A stretch of 64,000 bases of DNA, taken from NCBI RefSeq assembly GCF_014645815.1, contig NZ_BMML01000025.1, positions 1 through 64,000 on the forward strand, in the 5' to 3' direction. How positions within the stretch are numbered: the stretch's first letter is position 1; each line of letters begins with the position of its first letter. The notes below the pieces were generated by a model, which saw nothing but the letters and a program-made list of their open reading frames with translations, ran no database searches and was not told where the DNA came from. This document shows positions 50,667 through 58,728 of the stretch, piece by piece. Made by a program: the position numbers and the translations under genes. Source of the DNA: Streptomyces fuscichromogenes (GTDB taxonomy: Bacteria > Actinomycetota > Actinomycetes > Streptomycetales > Streptomycetaceae).

Positions 50667-52094
50667 ATGACGGAAACGGAATCCATCGCTTACGACGTCG
50701 TGGTGCTCGGGGCCGGGCCCGTGGGGGAGAACGTCGCCGACCGCACCCGTGCGGCCGGCCTCACCACCGCGGTCGTGGAGAGCGAACTCGTCGGCGGCGA
50801 ATGCTCGTACTGGGCCTGTATGCCGAGCAAGGCGCTGCTGCGCCCGGTCATCGCGCAGGCCGACGCCCGGCGCCTGCCCGGCCTCGCCCAGTCGGTCCAG
50901 GGCCCCCTGGACACTCCCGCGGTCCTCGCCCGCCGGAACTACTTCACCTCGAACTGGAAGGACGACGGCCAGGTCGCCTGGCTGGACGGCATCAGCGCCG
51001 ACCTCTACCGCGGCCACGGCCGCCTGGCCGGACCCCGCACGGTCACCGTGACCGGCCCCGACGGCACCCTCACCACCCTCACCGCCCGGCACGCGGTGGC
51101 CGTCGCCACTGGCACCCGCGCCCAACTGCCCGACCTGCCGGGTCTCGCCGCGGTGAAGCCCTGGACCAGCCGCGAGGCCACCAGTGCCCAGGAGGCACCC
51201 GGTCGGCTCATCGTCGTCGGCGGCGGTGTGGTCGCCACCGAGATGGCGACCGCCTGGCAGGCCCTCGGCTCCCGGGTCACCCTGCTGGTGCGCGGCAAGG
51301 GCCTGCTCAACCGCATGGAGCCGTTCGCCGGCGAACTCGTCGCCGCGTCGCTCGCGGAGGCCGGCGTCGACGTCCGCACCGGTACCTCGGTGGAGTCGGT
51401 GACCAGGGAGAACGGCACGGTGGTGGCCGTGACCGACGCCGGGGACCGCATCGAGGCCGACGAGATCCTCTTCGCCACGGGGCGCGTCCCGCACACCGAC
51501 GACATCGGCCTCGGCACGGTCGGACTGGAACCGGGCTCCTGGCTGTCGGCCGACGACACCCTCCTGGTCGAGGGCACCGACTGGCTCTACGCCGTCGGAG
51601 ACGTCAACCACCGGGCGCTCCTCACCCACCAGGGCAAGTACCAGGCCCGGATCGCGGGCGCGGCGATCGCGGCGCGCGCGGCGGACACGCCGGTCCTGGA
51701 CGAGCCGTGGGGTGCGCACGCGGCCACCGCCGACCACGGCGCCGTACCGCAGGTCGTCTTCACCGAACCGGAGGCGGCGGCCGTCGGGCTCTCCCTCGCG
51801 GAGGCCGAGCAGGCGGGGCACCGGGTGCGGGCCGTGGACGTCGAGTTCTCCTCCGTCGCCGGGGCGGGGCTGTACGCCGACGGCTACCAGGGGCGGGCCC
51901 GGATGGTCGTCGACCTGGACGGGGAGATCCTGCGGGGGGTCACCTTCGTGGGGCCGGGGGTGGGTGAGCTGATCCACTCGGCGACGATCGCCGTCGCCGG
52001 GCAGGTGCCGATCAGCCGGTTGTGGCATGCGGTGCCGTCTTATCCGACGTTGAGCGAGGTGTGGCTGCGGCTGCTGGAGGCGTACCGGGGGTAG
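50667..52094 (+). CDS. FAD/NAD(P) pyridine-nucleotide disulfide oxidoreductase
   Basis: A 475-residue two-domain flavoprotein of the lipoamide dehydrogenase/mercuric reductase class. FAD motif VVLGAGPVGENVADRTRAAG, redox disulfide GGECSYWACMPSK (C-x4-C), NAD(P) motif RLIVVGGGVVATEMATAWQA and the second FAD motif LYAVGDVNHRALLTHQGKYQ. In the C-terminal dimer domain the usual catalytic His before PTLSE is replaced by Tyr (AVPSYPTLSEVW), so the disulfide partner or mechanism differs from classical lipoamide dehydrogenase. ATG 50667 precedes a well-conserved N-terminus. It is divergent from the thioredoxin gene. The physiological substrate is unknown. Confidence 0.85.
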   Translation: MTETESIAYDVVVLGAGPVGENVADRTRAAGLTTAVVESELVGGECSYWACMPSKALLRPVIAQADARRLPGLAQSVQGPLDTPAVLARRNYFTSNWKDDGQVAWLDGISADLYRGHGRLAGPRTVTVTGPDGTLTTLTARHAVAVATGTRAQLPDLPGLAAVKPWTSREATSAQEAPGRLIVVGGGVVATEMATAWQALGSRVTLLVRGKGLLNRMEPFAGELVAASLAEAGVDVRTGTSVESVTRENGTVVAVTDAGDRIEADEILFATGRVPHTDDIGLGTVGLEPGSWLSADDTLLVEGTDWLYAVGDVNHRALLTHQGKYQARIAGAAIAARAADTPVLDEPWGAHAATADHGAVPQVVFTEPEAAAVGLSLAEAEQAGHRVRAVDVEFSSVAGAGLYADGYQGRARMVVDLDGEILRGVTFVGPGVGELIHSATIAVAGQVPISRLWHAVPSYPTLSEVWLRLLEAYRG

Positions 52095-52184
52095 GGCCGA
52101 AGGGGGGTGCGGGGCGTGGGTCGTCTGCGGGCCGGTGGGGGCTGGTCGCGCAGTTCCCCGCGCCCCTTTCGGGGCGCTGCGCGC

Positions 52185-52829
52185 TCAGGGCAGGGTGAAG
52201 CCCAGCTCCTCCGCCGCCGTCGCCGGGGTCGGCTGGGCCCAGCGCTGTGCCATCGCCTCGTTCGACGACAGCGAGCGCGGCTCCGCCCGGTCCAGGTACA
52301 GCATGCCGTCGAGGTGGTCGGTCTCGTGCTGGACGATGCGGGCCGGCCAGCCGGTGAACTCCTCGTCCAGCGGGTGGCCGTGTTCGTCCTGGCCGCGCAG
52401 TCGTACCGTGGCGTGCCGGGCCACCACCGCCTGCCAGCCCGGCACGCTCAGGCAGCCCTCGAAGAACGCGGCACGGGCGGTGCCGACCGGCTCGTAGACC
52501 GGGTTGACCAGCACCCGGAACGGCTGCGGGACCCGGCCCCGGGCCACCGCCACCTCCTCCGGCACCGGCGCCGGGTCCTCGATCACCGCGATCCGGAGCG
52601 GGACGCCGACCTGGGGTGCGGCCAGGCCCACGCCCGGGGCCGCGTGCATGGTGACGCGCAGCGCCTCCACGAACCGGGCCAGCAGGGCCGGGGCCAACTG
52701 GCCGTCGTACGGCTCGGTGCCGCGTCGCAGGACCGGGTCGCCCGCCGCGACGATGGGCAACGGACCGCCCAGGCCGAGGAGTTCCTCGACCCGGGCGGCA
52801 AGTGGTGCGTGACCGTGAGGAGATGCCAT
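52185..52829 (-). CDS. def: Peptide deformylase
   Basis: A 214-residue polypeptide deformylase that removes formyl groups from nascent N-terminal methionine. All three metal motifs are present: GVGLAAPQVG (67-75), EGCLSVPGW with Cys126, and QHETDHLDG with His168 and His172 and the catalytic Glu169. The N-terminal 30 residues are longer than in Escherichia coli. ATG 52829 begins the frame. Streptomyces usually has several paralogues, so this need not be the essential one. It is divergent from the PepSY protein gene. Confidence 0.92.
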   Translation of the reverse strand: MASPHGHAPLAARVEELLGLGGPLPIVAAGDPVLRRGTEPYDGQLAPALLARFVEALRVTMHAAPGVGLAAPQVGVPLRIAVIEDPAPVPEEVAVARGRVPQPFRVLVNPVYEPVGTARAAFFEGCLSVPGWQAVVARHATVRLRGQDEHGHPLDEEFTGWPARIVQHETDHLDGMLYLDRAEPRSLSSNEAMAQRWAQPTPATAAEELGFTLP

Positions 52830-52953
52830 CGCGCCAGGATGCCATGGAGTGGAGTGTGACGCGGGTCACTTCGGCTGTCGGGAACTCGGTCCTCGCACCC
52901 CCCGACTACTGGACCGTCACCGCTCAGCCACGACTCCCCGGAGAAGCCCGCCG

Positions 52954-54366
52954 ATGTCCACCGCTTCCTCGACCACCACAGGCGAGGCCCCGCAACCCAC
53001 CGTCCCGGCCGCGTCCCCGAGCCGCTGGGCCCCGTTGCGCCCCCTCGTCCTGCGCCTGCACTTCTACGCCGGCGTGCTGGTCGCCCCCTTCCTGCTCGTC
53101 GCCGCCGTCACCGGCCTGCTGTACGCCTTCTCCTTCCAGGCCGAGAAACTGGTGTACGCCCATGAACTGACCGTCCCGGTGGGCGAGTCCAGGCTGCCGA
53201 TCTCCGAACAGGTCGCCGCCGCCCGCAAGGCCCACCCCGAGGGCACGGTCTCCGCGATACGGCCGTCGCCCGAGGCGGACGCGACCACCAGGGTGCTGCT
53301 GTCGGGCGTCGCGGGTGTGAACCCGGACCACACCCTCGCGGTGTTCGTCGACCCGTACACCGGCAAGGTGCGCGGCGCGCTCGAACAGTACGGTTCGACG
53401 GGGGCGCTGCCGCTGCGCACCTGGATCGACGAACTCCACCGCGACCTGCACCTCGGCGACACCGGGCGGCTCTACAGCGAGTTCGCGGCGAGCTGGCTGT
53501 GGGTGATCGCGGGCGGCGGCCTGGTCCTGTGGTTCGCCCGCCGGCGGGCCCTGCGCACGGTGCGCGGCACCAGCGGGCGGCGGCGCACACTGGGCCTGCA
53601 CGGCACCGTCGGCGTGTGGGCCGCCGCCGGTTTCGTCTTCCTCTCCGCGACCGGCCTGACCTGGTCCGCCTACGCCGGCGCCAACATCGACGAACTGCGC
53701 ACCTCCCTCGGCCAGGCCACCCCCGCCGTCTCGGCGGCGGCGAGCGGCGGCGACCACGCGGGGCACGGTACGGCTGCCGGGACCGGCGGTGACGCCGAGC
53801 ACGGCGTCGGCCTGGACAAGGTGCTCGCGGCCGCCCGTGCCGAGGGGCTCGGCGACCCGGTCGAGATCGTCCCGCCCGCCGACGCGGACAGCGCGTACGT
53901 GGTCAGGCAGGTGCAGCGCAGCTGGCCCGAGAAGCAGGACGCCGTCGCCGTCGACCCGAGCACCGGCGAGGTGACCGACGTGCTGCGCTTCGCCGACTAC
54001 CCGGTCCTCGCCAAACTCACCCGCTGGGGCATCGACCTGCACACCGGCATCCTCTTCGGCCTCGTCAACCAGCTCGCCCTGGCACTGCTCGCGCTCGCCC
54101 TGATCCTGCTGATCGTGTGGGGCTACCGCATGTGGTGGCAGCGCGGCCGCGGCTCCTCCTTCGGTCGGCCGATCCCGCGCGGGGCCTGGGCGGAGGTCCC
54201 GCCGTACCTCCTCGTCCCGGCGATGGCGGTGATCGCGGTCCTCGGCTGGTTCGTGCCGCTGCTCGGGATCCCGCTGGCCGCCTTCCTCGCCGTGGACATC
54301 GTGCTCGGGGAGATCGCGCACCGTCGCGGCGGGCGGACGTACGGGGGCCGGGCCGACGTGAAGTAG
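52954..54366 (+). CDS. PepSY-domain membrane protein
   Basis: A 470-residue integral membrane protein of the PepSY_TM (PiuB-like) family. A long first helix (LHFYAGVLVAPFLLVAAVTG) precedes an extracytoplasmic PepSY-type region (LPISEQVAAARKAHPEGTVS), a membrane helix ending in WFARRRALRTV, a His-rich loop (GGDHAGHGTAAG) and three further helices. Relatives are linked to ferric-iron/siderophore handling or respiratory chains. ATG 52954 follows CCGGAGAAGCCCGCCG. The next gene, a BlaI-type repressor, starts 61 nt later, so the three-gene row may be a unit controlled by BlaI/M56. Confidence 0.82.
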   Translation: MSTASSTTTGEAPQPTVPAASPSRWAPLRPLVLRLHFYAGVLVAPFLLVAAVTGLLYAFSFQAEKLVYAHELTVPVGESRLPISEQVAAARKAHPEGTVSAIRPSPEADATTRVLLSGVAGVNPDHTLAVFVDPYTGKVRGALEQYGSTGALPLRTWIDELHRDLHLGDTGRLYSEFAASWLWVIAGGGLVLWFARRRALRTVRGTSGRRRTLGLHGTVGVWAAAGFVFLSATGLTWSAYAGANIDELRTSLGQATPAVSAAASGGDHAGHGTAAGTGGDAEHGVGLDKVLAAARAEGLGDPVEIVPPADADSAYVVRQVQRSWPEKQDAVAVDPSTGEVTDVLRFADYPVLAKLTRWGIDLHTGILFGLVNQLALALLALALILLIVWGYRMWWQRGRGSSFGRPIPRGAWAEVPPYLLVPAMAVIAVLGWFVPLLGIPLAAFLAVDIVLGEIAHRRGGRTYGGRADVK

Positions 54367-54427
54367 CGTGGTCGGACACGCGGACGAGCGTGTCACCACA
54401 CGCCGACGCCGGAGGGGGACGGGGACT

Positions 54428-54844
54428 ATGGAGCGGGCCCGGCGGGGGCAGGGGCAGCTGGAGGGCCAGGTGCTGGGTGCGCTGCGCGAGGCCGAGGGTC
54501 CCGTCACCGCCGCCTGGGTGCAGGAGCGGCTCGGCGGCGACCTGGCCTACACCACCGTCGTGACCATCCTGACCCGGCTGCTCGCCAAGGACGTCGTCGC
54601 CCGCGAGCGGCAGGGCCGCTCCTTCCTGTGGACGCCGACCGCCGACGTGGCCCGGCTCGCCGCGCTGCGGATGCGCCGCCTGCTCGACGGCGAACGGGAC
54701 CGTGAGGCGGTGCTCGCCAGCTTCGTCACCGCCCTGCCGCCCGGCGACGAGCAGGTGCTGCGGGCCCTGCTGGAGGCCGCCGGGCCGGGCCGGGTGAACA
54801 CCGGGAGCGCCCCGCCCGCGGACCACGGCGGTACGGAGGACTGA
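54428..54844 (+). CDS. BlaI/MecI/CopY-type repressor
   Basis: A 138-residue winged-helix repressor of the BlaI/MecI/CopY family: LEGQVLGALREAEGPVTAAW, then VQERLGGDLAYTTVVTILTR (recognition helix) and LLAKDVVARERQGRSFLWTP, followed by a C-terminal dimerisation helix. BlaI-type repressors are cleaved or released when a partner M56 metalloprotease senses a signal. That partner is the next gene (6-nt gap). The cognate genes here are not beta-lactamases; the neighbouring PepSY protein is the only nearby candidate. ATG 54428 follows GGAGGGGGACGGGGACT. Confidence 0.87.
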   Translation: MERARRGQGQLEGQVLGALREAEGPVTAAWVQERLGGDLAYTTVVTILTRLLAKDVVARERQGRSFLWTPTADVARLAALRMRRLLDGERDREAVLASFVTALPPGDEQVLRALLEAAGPGRVNTGSAPPADHGGTED

Positions 54845-54850
54845 CCGTCC

Positions 54851-55771
54851 ATGGGGGTCTTCGTCCTGCTGCCGCTGGTCCTGCCGCTGACCGCCTGGCC
54901 GGTCGCCCGGCTGGCCGAGGGACGGCTGCATCCGCGTACCGCCACCCGGCTGCTCACCGCCATGGCCGTGGTCATGGCCGGGTGCAGCACGCTCTGCCTG
55001 GCCCTGCTGATGGTCGTCGGCACCGCCCAGCTTCCCGGCAACCCCCTCCCGGACGGCTGGTCCGACCCGGAGGTACGGGCCGCCGTCCCGCATGACGAGG
55101 TCGCCGGCCGCGCCGCCATTCCCGCCCTCGCCGCGGTCGCGGTCCTGTCCGGCCGGACCCTCCGCCGGCACCGCCGGGTCACCCGGCTGGCCCGCCGGGC
55201 GCTGACCGGACTGCCCGGCCGGGAGGTCTCGGTCCTGCCCGACAGCGCCCCCTACGCCTATGCGCTCCCCGACCGCATCGTCGTCACCACCGCGCTCCTG
55301 CGTGGCCTCACCCCCGGCGAGCGCCGGGCCCTGTTCGCCCACGAACGCGCCCATCTCGTCGCCCGGCACCACCGGCACCTGCTCGCCGTCCACCTGGCGG
55401 CACGCGCCAACCCCTTTCTGCGGCCCCTGCGCACCGCCGTCGTCTACACGGCCGAGCGGTGGGCTGACGAGGCGGCGGCCCGCGCGGTGGGGGACCGGCG
55501 TACGGTCGCCCGTGCCATCGGCAAGGCGGCGCTGCTGTCGCGCGGCACCCCCGCGCCGACGCTGGCCGCACTGGCCGCCACCGGTCCGGTGCCGCGCCGG
55601 GTCGCGGCGCTGCTCGGCCCCGCCCCGGTGACCCGCAGCTGGCCCGCCACGTTCACCGCGGCCGGCCTCGCCGTCTGGGGCGCCGCCGCGGGCACCCTCG
55701 TGTCGGCGATGTCCTCGGCGAACTCGGCGGTCACCCTGTTCCTGATCCTGTCCGCGGCCACCCCGCTGTGA
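54851..55771 (+). CDS. M56-family membrane metalloprotease
   Basis: A 306-residue membrane protein with the zinc motif HERAH (164-168) in ALFAHERAHLVARHHRHLLA, and membrane segments near residues 3-18, 33-58, 88-100 and 270-300. The BlaR1/MecR1-type sensor penicillin-binding domain is missing, so it must sense something else or act on another signal. It follows its BlaI-type repressor with 6 nt spacing, the usual pair order in Streptomyces. ATG 54851 follows GGAGGACTGACCGTCC. Confidence 0.87.
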   Translation: MGVFVLLPLVLPLTAWPVARLAEGRLHPRTATRLLTAMAVVMAGCSTLCLALLMVVGTAQLPGNPLPDGWSDPEVRAAVPHDEVAGRAAIPALAAVAVLSGRTLRRHRRVTRLARRALTGLPGREVSVLPDSAPYAYALPDRIVVTTALLRGLTPGERRALFAHERAHLVARHHRHLLAVHLAARANPFLRPLRTAVVYTAERWADEAAARAVGDRRTVARAIGKAALLSRGTPAPTLAALAATGPVPRRVAALLGPAPVTRSWPATFTAAGLAVWGAAAGTLVSAMSSANSAVTLFLILSAATPL

Positions 55772-55773
55772 CG

Positions 55774-55817
55774 GCCGAAGGGCCCCTGGAACGCCGTGGT
55801 TCCAGGGGCCCTTCGGC
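55774..55817. terminator. Bidirectional terminator between the M56 and TPR genes
   Basis: A perfect 19-bp stem (55774-55792 with 55799-55817) and 6-nt loop, three bases after the M56 stop and 8 bases before the end of the convergent TPR gene. The symmetric position suits termination from both sides. Confidence 0.8.
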
Positions 55818-55825
55818 ACCGGTGC

Positions 55826-56185
55826 TCAGTCCTCGGGGAAGTCCCCGGCCAGCGCCGAGGCGATCCGCAGGTGCGGCTCCGCCTCCGCGTGCCGGGCCTG
55901 CCGCTGGAGCGTGCGGCCCAGCATCAGCCGGGCGTAGTGCTCCACCGGGTCGCGCTCGACGATCTTGCGCAACTCGGCCTCCGCGCTGCGCAGTTGGGCC
56001 GAGTGGTAGTAGGCGCGCGCCAGCAGCAGCCGGGGTCCGGTCTGCTCCGGCACCTCCTCGACCAGCCCGGCGAGCACCCGCGCGGCGCCCGCGTAGTCCT
56101 TGGCGTCGAAGAACAGCTGCGCCCGGTCCCAGCGTTCGGCCGCGGTTCCCCGGTCGTAGTAGCCCGTCTCGTACGTCGTGTCCAC
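55826..56185 (-). CDS. Tetratricopeptide-repeat protein
   Basis: A 119-residue helical-repeat protein with three TPR-like units: AERWDRAQLFFDAKDYAGAA, then TGPRLLLARAYYHSAQLRSA and PVEHYARLMLGRTLQRQARH. The GTG start at 56185 is supported by GAAGGAGGTCAGGA; a longer frame of 198 codons includes non-conserved upstream DNA. It likely mediates protein-protein contacts in the cytoplasm; no partner is encoded alongside. It converges on the M56 gene across the strong terminator. Confidence 0.8.
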   Translation of the reverse strand: MDTTYETGYYDRGTAAERWDRAQLFFDAKDYAGAARVLAGLVEEVPEQTGPRLLLARAYYHSAQLRSAEAELRKIVERDPVEHYARLMLGRTLQRQARHAEAEPHLRIASALAGDFPED

Positions 56186-56344
56186 TCCTGACCTCCTTCG
56201 ACGCGCACAACGGATCCAGTTGGTTGAATATTCCACTAATGGTCGGAGGGTCTCGTCGTCGCTCGCGGGCATCCGCCGGGTGGCCCTGTCCCCGGCATGA
56301 TCCGTGCCGTCAGGGGGCATCCGGACACTATGGAAGGCGCGCCT

Positions 56345-56545
56345 GTGATCGTGCAGCCGCCGGGCCCCGACGGCGGCCGGCGGGTCACCATTCGCGGTGA
56401 GTACGTCGGCATCGCGTACCACCTGCTCGACATCGTCGAGTTCCTGCGCCGCGCGGGCCTGCCCGAGGCCAGTACGACGGTCGACGACCCCGAGCTGATC
56501 GAGTGGCGCGGCCCCGGACCGAAGGCCTGGACCGCCACCGGGTGA
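56345..56545 (+). CDS. Small conserved hypothetical protein
   Basis: About 66 residues beginning IVQPPGPDGGRRVTIRGEYV, then GIAYHLLDIVEFLRRAGLPE and TTVDDPELIEWRGPGPKAW. The pattern (short start, HLLDIVEFLRRAGL helix, DDPELIEWRG ending) is familiar from small streptomycete proteins of unknown role. GTG 56345 has GGAAGG 7 nt upstream; starts at 56330 or 56297 are possible. It is cytoplasmic and could be an accessory of the chitosanase region, but no evidence links them. Confidence 0.55.
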   Translation: MIVQPPGPDGGRRVTIRGEYVGIAYHLLDIVEFLRRAGLPEASTTVDDPELIEWRGPGPKAWTATG

Positions 56546-56619
56546 CCCGCGCCGCGTCGGCGGCCTTGTTCGACTCTACGAACTTTACGTGTGACGGGTA
56601 CACAACACCGGGCTCTACT

Positions 56620-56638
56620 GATAGGAAACCTTCCTATC
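56620..56638. promoter_or_regulatory. Palindromic chitosanase operator (CsnR-type)
   Basis: GATAGGAA-ACC-TTCCTATC is a 19-bp near-perfect inverted repeat (8-bp arms, 3-bp centre) ending 33 nt upstream of the chitosanase GTG. A palindromic operator recognised by the ROK-family repressor CsnR is described for Streptomyces chitosanase genes; this element fits in position and AT/GGAA-TTCC character, but identity with that consensus was recalled, not aligned. Confidence 0.65.
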
Positions 56639-56671
56639 GGAAGCTCGTCCCAGCCCCCCACTGGAGCCCCT

Positions 56672-57529
56672 GTGCGGAATCCGAACGACACCACCACGAC
56701 GAACCCCGTCCTGACCTCCCGCCGCACCCTGCTGGCCCTGCTCGGCGCGTCCGCCGTAGGCGCCGGCGCCGTGCTGCTGCGCCCCGGGCACGCCTCCGCC
56801 GCCCAGGCGGCCGCGAGCTGCGTCGGCCTCGACGACCCGGCGAAGAAGGAGATCGCCATGAAGCTGGTGTCGAGCGCGGAGAACTCCTCGCTCGACTGGA
56901 AGGCGCAGTACAAGTACATCGAGGACATCGGCGACGGCCGCGGCTACACCGCCGGGATCATCGGCTTCTGCTCCGGCACCGGCGACATGCTCGACCTCGT
57001 CCAGCTCTACACCGACCGCAAGCCCTCCAACGTGCTCGCCAAGTACCTGCCCGCGCTGCGCCGGGTCAACGGCACCGACTCGCACAGCGGCCTCGACCCG
57101 AACTTCCCCGCCGACTGGCGCAAGGCCGCCCAGGACACCGCGTTCCAGCAGGCCCAGAACGACGAACGCGACCGGGTGTACTTCAACCCGGCCGTGCAGC
57201 AGGGCAAGACGGATGGGCTGGGCACGCTGGGGCAGTTCACCTACTACGACGCCATCGTCATGCACGGCGACGGCGACGACGCCACCAGCTTCCGCAACAT
57301 ACGCAAGCGCGCCCTCGGCCACGCCAAGCCGCCGGCCCAGGGCGGCAACGAGACGACGTACCTCAACGCCTTCCTGGACGCCCGGGTCTGGGCCATGAAA
57401 CAGGAGGAGGCGCACAGCGACACCACCCGGGTCGACACCGAGCAGCGGGTCTTCCTGCGCAACGGCAACCTGTGCCTGAACACCCCGCTGAACTGGAAGG
57501 TGTACGGCGACAGTTACCACATCGGCTGA
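56672..57529 (+). CDS. csn: Secreted GH46 chitosanase
   Basis: A 285-residue secreted endo-chitosanase, very close to the Streptomyces N174-type enzyme. Signal with RR (VLTSRRTLLALLGASAVGAG) ends near ASAAQA. The mature protein keeps the catalytic pair: Glu70 in KLVSSAENSSLDWK (equivalent to Glu22 of the mature enzyme) and Asp88 in IGDGRGYT (equivalent to Asp40), with the identical 18-residue spacing, plus LGQFTYYDAIVMHG and VDTEQRVFL. It hydrolyses beta-1,4 links in chitosan. GTG 56672 follows GGAGCCCCT; longer starts would include the operator. The operator upstream explains likely induction by chitosan oligomers. Confidence 0.95.
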   Translation: MRNPNDTTTTNPVLTSRRTLLALLGASAVGAGAVLLRPGHASAAQAAASCVGLDDPAKKEIAMKLVSSAENSSLDWKAQYKYIEDIGDGRGYTAGIIGFCSGTGDMLDLVQLYTDRKPSNVLAKYLPALRRVNGTDSHSGLDPNFPADWRKAAQDTAFQQAQNDERDRVYFNPAVQQGKTDGLGTLGQFTYYDAIVMHGDGDDATSFRNIRKRALGHAKPPAQGGNETTYLNAFLDARVWAMKQEEAHSDTTRVDTEQRVFLRNGNLCLNTPLNWKVYGDSYHIG

Positions 57530-57601
57530 CACCCCCGGGCTGTCGTACCGCACCCCCATGCGGTACGACAGCCCAGGAGCGCTTCCCCCCTCGCAGTGGT
57601 C

Positions 57602-58408
57602 CTACGGCTTGATGCCCACCCCGGTCCACAGACTGACCTCCGCGTCGGTGGCGGTCGGCTCGGCGTCCGGGCGCCAGCGGTGCCCGACGGACACGCCGGG
57701 GTCGAGCAGTTCCAGCCCCTCGAAGAACCGCGTCACATCCGCCCGTGAGCGGAACTGCACCGGCGTACCGGCGTTGTTGTAGATGTCGGTGACCTTCTGC
57801 CAGGTGGCCGGGTCGAAGTCGGGCGTGCAGTGGCTCAGGGCGAGCGCGCTGCCCGAGGGAAGCACGTCCAGCAGCCGCCCGACGATGCCGTACGGATCCT
57901 GCGCGTCCGTCACGAAGTGCATCAGGGCGTTGAGCGAGAGCGCCACCGGCCGGCCGAGGTCCAGGACCTCGGCCAGTTCGGGGGCGTCGAGCAGCGTCTG
58001 CGGGTCGTTGACGTCCGCTTCTATGTAGGTGGTACGGCCCTCCGTGGTGCTGCGCATCAGACGCTCGGCGTACTTGAGCACCAGCGGGTCGTTGTCGGCG
58101 TACACCACCCGGGCCTCGGGGACCACGGACTGGGCCACCTGGTGCAGGTTGGGCTCGGTGGGGATGCCGGTGCCGATGTCGAGCCACTGCCGGATGCCGT
58201 GCTCCCGGGCGAGGACGCGGGTGGCCCGGTGCATGAAGGCACGGTTCTCCCGCGCGCACACGAAGATGCCCGGATAGGCGGAGGCCACCGTCTCCGCGGC
58301 CAGTTTGTCGACGTCGAAGTGGTCCTTCCCGCCCAGGTAGTAGTCGTACATGCGGGCGGAGTGGGGCCTGCTGGTGTCGATGTCCCGCGCCGCGTGCGAG
58401 TTGGTCAT
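57602..58408 (-). CDS. DUF574-type SAM-dependent methyltransferase
   Basis: A 268-residue protein of the actinobacterial S-adenosylmethionine methyltransferase family (PF04672-like). The cofactor loop is HGIRQWLDIGTGIPTEPNLH and the acidic strand end VVYADNDPLV; the family start RPHSARMYDYYLGGKDHFDV is present. Substrates are mostly unknown. ATG 58408 precedes the conserved start. It is downstream of the XRE/DUF397 pair on the same strand, a common streptomycete neighbourhood; the gap of 35 nt to the DUF397 gene suggests one transcription unit. Confidence 0.85.
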   Translation of the reverse strand: MTNSHAARDIDTSRPHSARMYDYYLGGKDHFDVDKLAAETVASAYPGIFVCARENRAFMHRATRVLAREHGIRQWLDIGTGIPTEPNLHQVAQSVVPEARVVYADNDPLVLKYAERLMRSTTEGRTTYIEADVNDPQTLLDAPELAEVLDLGRPVALSLNALMHFVTDAQDPYGIVGRLLDVLPSGSALALSHCTPDFDPATWQKVTDIYNNAGTPVQFRSRADVTRFFEGLELLDPGVSVGHRWRPDAEPTATDAEVSLWTGVGIKP

Positions 58409-58443
58409 CCTGAACCTTTCAGAGGGGGTGCGTGGGGGAGAGG

Positions 58444-58728
58444 TCAGCCGGTGGTCAGATGGTCGGCGAGGCCCCGTTTGACCCCCGCGACGAACGCGGT
58501 GATCTCCTCCGGGGTGTAGATCAGCGCGGGGCCGGCCGGATCCGTCGACTGCCGCAGCGCGATCCGGCCGTCGGCGAGCTGTTTCGTCTGCACGCACTGA
58601 CCGCCGTTCGGGCCGCTCCAGGGCGACTCCCAGCCCTGCTCGCCCAGGTCCGATGCGGGCATGCCGTTGTACACGTCGCGGGCGCTGCCGTCGAAGGAGG
58701 TGTCGAAGGAGGCGTCGAAGGTGGTCAT
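58444..58728 (-). CDS. DUF397 small protein
   Basis: A 94-residue protein with the DUF397 hallmarks DLGEQGWESPWSGPNGGQCV and IALRQSTDPAGPALIYTPEE, ending in an EITAFVAGVKRGLADHL helix. DUF397 proteins are nearly always encoded directly after an XRE regulator, as here, with an ATGA overlap (58725-58728). They resemble antitoxin or bald-type partners of BldB-like systems (WhiJ/XRE-DUF397), which influence development. ATG 58728 is fixed by the overlap. Confidence 0.88.
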   Translation of the reverse strand: MTTFDASFDTSFDGSARDVYNGMPASDLGEQGWESPWSGPNGGQCVQTKQLADGRIALRQSTDPAGPALIYTPEEITAFVAGVKRGLADHLTTG

